Notes under the pieces: model-generated
What the model saw: the letters and a program-made list of their open reading frames with translations, nothing else
What the model was told of the DNA's origin: nothing
Databases searched by the model: none
Made by a program: the position numbers and the translations under genes
Part shown: positions 35,301 through 36,407 of the stretch, piece after piece
How positions within the stretch are numbered: the first letter of the stretch is position 1
How the letters are laid out: the number at the start of each line of letters is the position of its first letter
Assembly (NCBI GenBank): GCA_021372535.1
Contig: JAJFUH010000203.1
Coordinates: forward strand, 1 to 36,407
Direction: 5' to 3'
DNA from: a bacterium
GTDB lineage: Bacteria; Latescibacterota; Latescibacteria; Latescibacterales; Latescibacteraceae
DNA length: 36,407 nt

Positions 35301-36407
35301 TAACATGACTGGAGCCGGCAGCCCAGTTTTCCCCTCCCTGGGGTGAGCTGAGCGAGATCATGGCTTCCTGGCCAGAAGGAACGATTGCGATTGCCTGATC
35401 GCTGTTGTCGTAGAGCTGATCATTACCGGAGTCGCCAACCGAAATATAGCACTGGGGAACATCGAGATTGGCCGGAATCGACCATGTGAAGTATCCGAGG
35501 CTCGCATCGACATTCTCGGCAATGACGTTCCAATGTATGCCGCTGTCGGGAGTGAACCATATATCGACGCTCTTCACGCCGCCTGATTCCCACCATATGT
35601 CGTACTCGCCTCCCGCCTGCCATTCTTCGAATTCGTTTGGATACCAGACAGTGATAAACGGCTCGTAAAACTCCACTGAGGGACGCGTCGTAAGCTCGAT
35701 GCCCCTGACTGTCACCACAATCTCTTTTATACCGGGAACCGTGCTCGAAAAGGTAACCCCGATGATACCGGTCGCGTCGGATTGGGCTTTGTCAAAGCTC
35801 AGGTCTACCTTTTCCGCAGTGCCGTTGCTTCCCAACACTTTTACCACGATATCGGTAACAGGTATGCCCAGTACCGGATTACCGTCCTTATCGTTCAGGG
35901 TAATTACCACGGTGGTTTTTTCACCGGCGTATAAATCCGGGGGGTCCGTGTATGCGGACGAAGCATCCGGATCGATGCCAGCGGTGGGCAGCAGTATCTC
36001 AAAAACGGCGGAACTCCGTGCAATCATCGAGGTATCGGCCTCGTTGATGAGCCGGACGAGGCAGTTGTCGGAAAGCGTCTCGGGCACCATCCAGTCGTAT
36101 TTACCCGCCTCCGCATTGACCTGTGTAGCAACCCCCATCCAGTTCTGCCCGTTATTCACCGAGTACTCGATGGTAATCAGTTTGACGTTCGAGGCTTCCC
36201 AGATGATGGCAAAGGTTTTGTTCGCTGCGAGTTTTTCGCCGCCGTTGGGGGATATGATGGTTAAAATCCTGGTTCCGGAGGTTTCCAGAGCGAAAGCATA
36301 GAGACATAGATCTTTAGTCGACCCCACATAAATTGTGCCGTCGGAGCCTATCACGGGCGAGGACTGGATAGAACCCTCAAACTGGTATTTCCATTTCAAT
36401 GTCCCGT
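32326..36407 (-). CDS. Giant Ig-repeat surface protein with T9SS-type sorting domain (5' partial)
   Basis: At least 1359 residues; the frame runs off the window's right end, and the TTG at 36399 is not a real start, because a PQQ-type propeller blade (GTLKWKYQF...SSPVIGSDGTIYVGS) continues past it. Numbered from that TTG: propeller end (1-36), seven modules of about 90 residues with the pattern SPxGGExW..W...V..V.IxYSxxxGxxW...xPxxxxxxCLxRxSD (45-136 and 248-823), a Big_1-like domain (about 140-246), an FN3/Ig-like domain (about 826-925), a mixed beta region, and a C-terminal FlgD/type A sorting domain with YPNPFNP, then GxHxLxFD and SGIYLYRV. It is probably secreted by a type IX system and fixed to the surface, with an adhesive or polymer-binding role. 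Confidence 0.87.
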   Translation of the reverse strand, partial: GTLKWKYQFEGSIQSSPVIGSDGTIYVGSTKDLCLYAFALETSGTRILTIISPNGGEKLAANKTFAIIWEASNVKLITIEYSVNNGQNWMGVATQVNAEAGKYDWMVPETLSDNCLVRLINEADTSMIARSSAVFEILLPTAGIDPDASSAYTDPPDLYAGEKTTVVITLNDKDGNPVLGIPVTDIVVKVLGSNGTAEKVDLSFDKAQSDATGIIGVTFSSTVPGIKEIVVTVRGIELTTRPSVEFYEPFITVWYPNEFEEWQAGGEYDIWWESGGVKSVDIWFTPDSGIHWNVIAENVDASLGYFTWSIPANLDVPQCYISVGDSGNDQLYDNSDQAIAIVPSGQEAMISLSSPQGGENWAAGSSHVIRWNSSGVSNVKLEYTTDNGTNWTVIIASLPASAGTYAWTVPDTPSAQCLVRVSDAENADQNDASNAPFTIFRVTGEKSIELVSPVGGELWEAGKIYPIVWNAVNVTEVSIVYSINLGETWDIVKLRADANTGSFKWLIPDTVESDKCLIFVADSDSTEIGAMNQQPFTIFKGGQAPVVQVLAPNGGETVSADQPYEVRWNAVNVSRVRIDFSPNNGQTWTMLANDIAADTGRHTINFPFNRSNECLIKVSSMTDDTITDKSDGFFTLTFVSSITVEAPAAGDKWTVRSEQPIRWTLKGIKNVAIDYSTDGGTTWKEIVTDIDATLKVYRWTIPSDVSGTCKVRISDTSARDITAVSGVFSIVAGNFISVTSPSAGQTWSSGAQYEINWKFEGISKIKIELSTDGGNTWQEIAASVSASDGYYVWKVPEAESADCLIRLSDTSNSALSAQSDLFTIVKPVIQITHSPIAEAEENRELTFTAQVTSNTEIKEVMLYYDETGDRVFSSHLAMTSSGNNNAFSVTMTEGIFTALGMEYYITARDAEDKETRTPAGEGFYSITAVVKDIKTENPVTGGSVQTAYRMVSIPLELVKTSIVDQLSGKLPKGETGVDWRIYRYQPGSETPQEYPNTEGFAPGRAFWVIAKEKYELESPAGKTVTTAEPFKIELKSGWNDIANPWMFDISWSNIENPSGAELSVLYTYEGHWTDPTKPPTVMEPWKGYSVKNLSNRTVIIRLQPTRQSAGKAVVDANPSDWVLSIAAAAGQAVDSANHLGVRQDASAGWDRYDHVEPPAVGEYVSVLFPHRDWLQYPSDYTVDFRPPGETVMWDFDVKTNISRERVSVRLEGVDTLPEGCTIAITDRDSGKPVALNGDSFEFLSEKGITAHHYTLTVASGVRQERQDTAIQPERYVTATCYPNPFNPQTTIRYTLSTAGRVHITIFNSVGQRVRDYDMGFMGPGVHELVFDTAGLTSGIYLYRVDSGYASVTEKMLFMK
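33931..36267 (-). repeat. Seven Ig-like coding modules
   Basis: Seven copies of a 90-residue beta-sandwich module (Kre9/KNH-like style, with a conserved Trp-rich strand and one Cys near the end of each). Copies 2-7 are nearly contiguous (33931-35658) and copy 1 (35992-36267) is split off by a different domain. Protein-level similarity is clear; DNA has diverged, so this is an old expansion. Confidence 0.8.

Overview
The window reads like a piece of a Gram-negative environmental bacterium from the FCB / candidate-phylum realm, for example a Latescibacterota-like, Hydrogenedentes-like or KSB1-like lineage. This is inferred from gene style, not from a marker gene. The pointers are a C-terminal type IX-style sorting domain on a giant Ig-repeat protein, DUF5916/CBM9-like outer-membrane proteins, many Tat-exported metabolic enzymes, repeated URO-D-like methyltransferases and xylose-isomerase-like TIM barrels, and a GxxExxY gene in its usual setting of short repeats. 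No rRNA, tRNA, CRISPR array or transposase gene was seen.

Layout. 1-3.5 kb: an exported TIM-barrel-like protein of unknown activity, a PilZ protein and, convergent with it, an HD-GYP-type protein whose HD pair is changed. 3.7-8.4 kb (+): a likely nucleoside/ribose operon of exported nucleoside hydrolase, GRP-family sugar permease, Tat-exported sulfatase and ribokinase. 8.4-11.3 kb (-): two tandem Tat-exported FAD-dependent oxidoreductases. 11.6-13.3 kb (+): a cNMP-binding-domain protein and a GH43-like propeller protein. 13.3-13.9 kb: a long intergenic stretch with abutting palindromes and a 15-bp direct repeat. 13.9-17.5 kb: two convergent proteins with CBM9-like domains (one with a DUF5916-type barrel, one with a PKD domain). 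17.9-21.8 kb (+): Tat-lipoprotein aldo/keto reductase-like gene, a repeat-bounded GxxExxY nuclease-like element, a TIM-barrel isomerase/epimerase-like gene and a second Tat-lipoprotein aldo/keto reductase-like gene. 21.9-23.1 kb (-): a URO-D-like protein. 23.4-29.3 kb (+): a probable operon of CE1-type esterase, two URO-D-like paralogues and two Tat-exported TIM-barrel paralogues, closed by a strong bidirectional terminator. 29.5-36.4 kb (-): an envelope module of giant Ig-repeat/T9SS protein (5' end outside the window), TlpA-like thioredoxin, a metallophosphatase-like pseudoenzyme, a CsgG-like protein and an LPP20-like lipoprotein.

How it may work together (inference). The central 20 kb looks like a catabolic island for processing complex, possibly sulfated, esterified or methylated glycosides or nucleosides. 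Exported hydrolases, esterase and sulfatase trim the substrate. Tat-exported oxidoreductases and TIM-barrel enzymes modify the released sugars in the periplasm. A GRP permease plus ribokinase take up ribose-like sugars, and cytosolic URO-D-like proteins with MtaA-type zinc motifs could handle methyl groups. Four enzyme families occur here as diverged duplicates, suggesting parallel branches for two related substrates. The most system-like non-standard structure is the GxxExxY element lodged inside one of these operons.
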